A DNA stretch of 17,570 nucleotides from Pseudomonadota bacterium (GTDB lineage Bacteria; Pseudomonadota; Gammaproteobacteria; Arenicellales; UBA868): positions 1 through 17,570 of the forward strand of contig JABJIU010000178.1 in NCBI GenBank assembly GCA_018661145.1. Direction: 5' to 3'. Within the stretch, counting starts at the first letter, position 1. Each line of letters starts with the position of its first letter. Positions 14,413 through 17,570 of the stretch are shown here, piece after piece. Made by a program: the position numbers and the translations under genes. The notes beneath the pieces were generated by a model. That model was not told the origin of the DNA, did no database searches, and was given only the letters and a program-made list of their open reading frames with translations.

Positions 14413-15277
14413 AATTTATACCAAGGCGCCGACGGTTCTTGATCAGACCCAGCGCGAGCATTACTACGACCAGGGTTATCTTGTTTTTCCTTCGCTGATC
14501 GACACCGAAGCGTTAACCCCCCTGCGGACCGCTGCGGACCGTATTGTTGAAAAGACCCGCGAACTCACAGAGCCTTCCAAAGAAATTGATCTGGAAAACG
14601 ATCACACTGCAAAGAACCCCCGATTAAGACGTGCTGCATATCTTGATGACCTGGATTTTGAATTTTGGGGAATCTGCACGGATTCGGTGATCCCGGATAT
14701 CGCGGCCGATCTTTTAGGACCCAATGTCCGGTTTCGGGAGATCATGCTGAATTTCAAATGGGCGGGCGGTGGTGCCGAGGTGAAATGGCATCAGGATCTT
14801 GTCTTTTATCCCCATACGCATTCGGGCACCCTGCAATTTCTGTTGTTTCTTGAAGATGTGACTGCAGAGCAAGGACCGCTTGAACTTTATCCCGGTAGCC
14901 ACCTGGGTCCGATATTCGAGCACTACGACAGCCAAGGTGTGTGGACCGGAGCTGTTCGGGAGCAAGATCTCGCGGGCGTCGGGCCAGATCGCCCGATTGC
15001 CGTCACGGGTCCTGCAGGCACGGTAAGCGTGCATCATAGCCGGACAATTCACGGTTCCGGACAGAACCAGAGCAGCCAGGGTCGCCCCGTCCTGGTGCTC
15101 ACCTACAGTGCGGCAGACGCCATTCCGTATACCGCGCCCGCGTATCCGAGTTCACGCTATGGGGTATTGGTTCGGGGAGAAGAGCCGGGCTACGCCCACC
15201 ACGAGGAATTGTATGTGCCGATGCCGCCCGACTGGTCGGACGGATATACCTCTATATTTGCGCATCAGGAAAAATAG
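14399..15277 (+). CDS. PhyH-family Fe(II)/2-oxoglutarate dioxygenase 2
   Basis: A 292-residue second PhyH-type dioxygenase, clearly different in sequence from its neighbour. Iron ligands are His131 and Asp133 (VKWHQDLVFY) and His218 (RTIHGSG); Arg229 (GRPVLVLTY) is the likely 2-oxoglutarate anchor. GPLELYPGSHLG (159-170) is the usual strand-loop element. The EctD signature is absent here too. It is translationally coupled to dioxygenase 1 (14 bp overlap, AGGAGG inside that gene), so the two are probably made together and may act on successive steps or as a hetero-oligomer. EutE follows after 54 bp. Hydroxylation or oxidative N-dealkylation of the imported solute before ring opening is a reasonable inference, not shown. 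Confidence 0.88.
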   Translation: MKLDEIYTKAPTVLDQTQREHYYDQGYLVFPSLIDTEALTPLRTAADRIVEKTRELTEPSKEIDLENDHTAKNPRLRRAAYLDDLDFEFWGICTDSVIPDIAADLLGPNVRFREIMLNFKWAGGGAEVKWHQDLVFYPHTHSGTLQFLLFLEDVTAEQGPLELYPGSHLGPIFEHYDSQGVWTGAVREQDLAGVGPDRPIAVTGPAGTVSVHHSRTIHGSGQNQSSQGRPVLVLTYSAADAIPYTAPAYPSSRYGVLVRGEEPGYAHHEELYVPMPPDWSDGYTSIFAHQEK

Positions 15278-15331
15278 GCGCAGTCCTAGCGGCCCAGCCT
15301 TCCGGATGTGATCTGACAAAAGGAAACAACG

Positions 15332-16324
15332 ATGAGAGATAACCCGATTCATCCGACAGTGGATTTTGAGCAGGACGGCGTACAGCACGGATTTTTGAAA
15401 GTGCCGTATTCGGGGGACGATTCCGCCTGGGGCGCCGTCATGGTGCCGGTAACGGTGATCAAGAACGGTAGCGGTCCTACAGCAATTCTGACCGGCGCCA
15501 ATCACGGCGATGAGTACGAAGGTCCGATTGCGCTCTGGGGCATGACTCATACGCTGAGTGCCGATGAGGTCAGTGGCCGGGTGATCATTGTGCCAGCGAT
15601 GAACTATCCCGCCTTTAAGGCTGGAAAGCGTACTTCCTGGATCGATGGCGGTAACATGAACCGAGTGTTTCCTGGAGACGCTGAGGGCACGATTACCGAG
15701 ATCATTGCCGACTATTTTTCCCGCACCTTGCTGCCCATGGCCGAAGTGGTGATCGACATCCACTCAGGCGGCAAGACCATGGAGTTTCTGCCGTTCGGGG
15801 CAGCCCATATTCTGGATGACAAGGATCAGCAGGCGAGATGTGTTGCCGCAGTTCAGGCCTTCAACGCGCCTTACACCCTGATGCTGCTGGAGCCCGATGC
15901 CGTCCATCTGTATGACACCGCGGCGGAGAATCAAGGCAAGGTTTTTGTCAGCACGGAACTTGGCGGTGGCGGATCAGCAAGTGCGACCACGGTGAATATT
16001 GCACGGCGTGGAATCACCAACGTACTCAAGCACGCCGGGATTCTCTCCGGAGAACCTGAAAGCGGCCCTTCGGTTAATCTCGATACGATGAATCCGGACT
16101 GCTTCATTACCTCAGAGCATCGAGGACTCATTGAGATGCGTCATGACCTCGGGGCAGAGATAAAAAAAGGCGATCTCCTGGCCGTTGTTTACGATACCGA
16201 TCGGACTGGTACCGCGCCCGTGGAATACCATTCAAAAGTAGACGGACTCTTCATGGGAAGACACTTCCCCTGTCTGATTCGTCCCGGGGATTTTCTGGCC
16301 GTTATCGCAGCCACCGTCGACTGA
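15332..16324 (+). CDS. doeB: N-alpha-acetyl-L-2,4-diaminobutyrate deacetylase, EutE/DoeB type
   Basis: A 330-residue zinc deacylase of the succinylglutamate desuccinylase/aspartoacylase (M14-like) family. Zinc ligands: His58 and Glu61 (NHGDEYEGP) and His144 (DIHSGGK); the catalytic Glu209 lies in STELGGGG. IDGGNMNRVFPG (104-115) and GRHFPCLIRPGD (309-320) are typical of EutE/DoeB. The known reaction removes the acetyl group from N-alpha-acetyl-diaminobutyrate, the product of EutD, giving 2,4-diaminobutyrate. It is followed after 42 bp by the EutD gene, the conserved EutD-EutE pair, here in E-D order. AAAGGA (15319-15324) supports the ATG at 15332. Family assignment is strong; with this unusual gene set a modified N-acyl substrate cannot be excluded. 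Confidence 0.93.
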   Translation: MRDNPIHPTVDFEQDGVQHGFLKVPYSGDDSAWGAVMVPVTVIKNGSGPTAILTGANHGDEYEGPIALWGMTHTLSADEVSGRVIIVPAMNYPAFKAGKRTSWIDGGNMNRVFPGDAEGTITEIIADYFSRTLLPMAEVVIDIHSGGKTMEFLPFGAAHILDDKDQQARCVAAVQAFNAPYTLMLLEPDAVHLYDTAAENQGKVFVSTELGGGGSASATTVNIARRGITNVLKHAGILSGEPESGPSVNLDTMNPDCFITSEHRGLIEMRHDLGAEIKKGDLLAVVYDTDRTGTAPVEYHSKVDGLFMGRHFPCLIRPGDFLAVIAATVD

Positions 16325-16366
16325 TCGGAAACTCTATCCACCTCGCTTTTATCCGAGCCGAAAGAC

Positions 16367-17548
16367 ATGCAATACACCAAACCTTTTCAAAAAGCGGAAT
16401 ACGACCGTCGGATTGCACAGACCAAACAGAGCATGGCAGATAAGGGATTTGATCTCATCATCTGTCAGGACCCGGCAAACATGAACTGGCTGACGGGATT
16501 CGACGGCTGGTCTTTTTACACACCCCAAGCGGTATTGCTGCATCTCGAAGAGGACGCACCCATCTGGTTCGGCCGGCCGCAGGATGCCAAAGCGGCCCAC
16601 ATTACGACTGATATTCCACCTGAGAATATCACCACCTTCTCAGAAACCCTGATCCATCATCCCACTGAGCATCCTTACGACGATCTCGCCACGCTGATTG
16701 ATCAGCGGGGCTGGGGGAGTCAGCAGATCGGTGTGGAACTGGACGCTCATTACTACACGGCCCGCGCCCATGCGCATCTGGTGAAGGGACTGCCCAACGC
16801 GACGCTGGCCGATACCGAGCAGTTGGTGAACTGGGAACGTCTGGTGAAGTCCGAAGCGGAACTCGTCTATATGCGTGAAGCCGGTGAGACGGTTAGCGCA
16901 GTGATGAACCGAGCCATTGCCAAGGTTGCGCCGGGTGTACCGGAATACGAGATCATCGCCGAGGTGTATCACGCACAGGTGATGGGCGTGGACGGTCGCT
17001 ATGGAAACTACTCAAGCCTGTGTCCACTGATTCAGGTTGGAGAGGGGACCAGTACGCCCCATCTCACCTGGTCAGAGCACCCGCTGCCCGATGACACCCT
17101 GGTGATGATGGAACTCGGTGGTGCTCGTCATCATTACCAGGCTCCGCTGACCCGTACGTTGTATCTTGGCAGTCCGCCTGCCGAGGTCACAAAACTGACC
17201 GAGACCATTGTCGAAGGCGTGGACGCGGCTCTGGAGATTGCGCGGCCGGGTGCCACTTGTGAGGAAGTTGAGGCCGTGTGGCAAAAAGTACTTAACCGTA
17301 ACGGTTATCACAAGGAAAGCCGGGTGGGTTATTCGATCGGCGTCAATTATCCGCCGGACTGGGGGGAGCGCACCGCAAGTTTGCGCCCGGGTGATGCCAC
17401 CGTGCTGCAAAGTGGCATGTGTTTTCATTTTCAGTCCGGCGTCTGGCTTGAGGCGATTGGCGCCGCGGTGTCGGAACCCTTCGTGGTGACCGAAAGCGGG
17501 GGAGAGCGTCTTTGCAGTGCGCCCCGCGAACTGATTGTTATCAACTGA
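16367..17548 (+). CDS. doeA: Ectoine hydrolase, EutD/DoeA type (M24 fold, metal-independent)
   Basis: A 393-residue protein with a creatinase-type N-terminal domain (about 8-155, including MNWLTGFDGWSFYTPQAV) and an M24 pita-bread domain lacking the metal ligands. It strongly resembles EutD/DoeA: LVNWERLVKSEAELVYMREA (153-172), PHLTWSEHPL, MMELGG with Glu249, SRVGYSIGVNYPPDWGERT (318-336) and GMCFHFQSGVWLE (350-362). Known EutD opens the ectoine (or 5-hydroxyectoine) ring to N-alpha-acetyl-diaminobutyrate through a covalent intermediate on a glutamate; Glu249 is a good candidate for that residue. It is cytoplasmic and paired with EutE immediately upstream. A second, more distant homologue lies at 1990-3135. 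It ends 22 bp before the window edge, so following genes are not visible. Confidence 0.93.
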   Translation: MQYTKPFQKAEYDRRIAQTKQSMADKGFDLIICQDPANMNWLTGFDGWSFYTPQAVLLHLEEDAPIWFGRPQDAKAAHITTDIPPENITTFSETLIHHPTEHPYDDLATLIDQRGWGSQQIGVELDAHYYTARAHAHLVKGLPNATLADTEQLVNWERLVKSEAELVYMREAGETVSAVMNRAIAKVAPGVPEYEIIAEVYHAQVMGVDGRYGNYSSLCPLIQVGEGTSTPHLTWSEHPLPDDTLVMMELGGARHHYQAPLTRTLYLGSPPAEVTKLTETIVEGVDAALEIARPGATCEEVEAVWQKVLNRNGYHKESRVGYSIGVNYPPDWGERTASLRPGDATVLQSGMCFHFQSGVWLEAIGAAVSEPFVVTESGGERLCSAPRELIVIN

Positions 17549-17570
17549 GTAGTATCTGCCTGGCTCATGA

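Noticed and set aside
13576..15277. Either dioxygenase being ectoine hydroxylase EctD
   Set aside because: The EctD signature around WHSDFETWH is missing (WHQDGEYW and WHQDLVFY instead), and no ectABC genes are present.
15152..15763. Open frame of about 200 codons on the minus strand over the PhyH-2/EutE junction
   Set aside because: It spans the ends of two well-supported plus-strand genes and has no family resemblance.
15332..16324. Succinylglutamate desuccinylase AstE or aspartoacylase
   Set aside because: It shares the superfamily, but the specific motifs and the adjacent EutD gene fit EutE/DoeB much better, and no arginine succinyltransferase pathway gene is present.
1..17570. CRISPR arrays, tRNA or rRNA genes, insertion sequences and prophage remnants
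   Set aside because: I saw no regularly spaced repeats, cloverleaf-like genes, transposase motifs or terminal inverted repeats with target duplications; gaps between genes are all below 225 bp.

Overview
The window reads as a catabolic gene cluster from a proteobacterium. A marine or otherwise saline lifestyle is plausible because the best-recognised enzymes belong to the ectoine (compatible solute) breakdown pathway. Class and genus cannot be fixed from the sequence: the base composition looks moderately GC-rich (not counted) and no rRNA, tRNA or phage gene is present. I see no transposase, CRISPR array or integration site.

Layout. (1) 1-3543, plus strand: the 3' part of a sulfate-activation gene (CysN domain III fused to APS kinase), then an SDR oxidoreductase, a metal-ligand-free M24 'pita-bread' hydrolase related to ectoine hydrolase, and a small cupin. 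(2) 3568-8891, minus strand, convergent to the first block: a complete dipeptide/nickel-type ABC importer. Reading from its promoter, this is a Tat-exported substrate-binding protein, a strong hairpin terminator, two permeases overlapping by 4 bp, and one polypeptide carrying both ATPase domains. (3) 8892-9113: divergent control region. (4) 9114-17548, plus strand: nine genes in one direction, namely two enolase-superfamily enzymes, a Cys/Met-metabolism-type PLP enzyme, EutA, two Fe(II)/2-oxoglutarate dioxygenases of the PhyH family (overlapping by 14 bp), EutE/DoeB deacetylase and EutD/DoeA ectoine hydrolase.

How it may work. The EutD-EutE pair is the known core that opens the ectoine ring to N-acetyl-diaminobutyrate and then deacetylates it; EutA is a usual companion. 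The rest of the locus is not the usual ectoine-utilisation set. I see no TeaABC/UehABC TRAP or Ehu-type transporter, no EutB/EutC, no DoeC/DoeD and no EnuR/AsnC regulator. In their place are a Dpp-type importer, two enolase-superfamily enzymes (one resembling cis-3-hydroxy-L-proline dehydratase), a PLP lyase-type enzyme, two PhyH oxygenases, a second EutD-like protein, an SDR and a cupin. My main inference is a variant pathway for importing and degrading an ectoine-like or other cyclic, modified amino-acid osmolyte whose ring needs oxidation, epimerisation or dehydration around the EutD/EutE core. The substrate is unknown.
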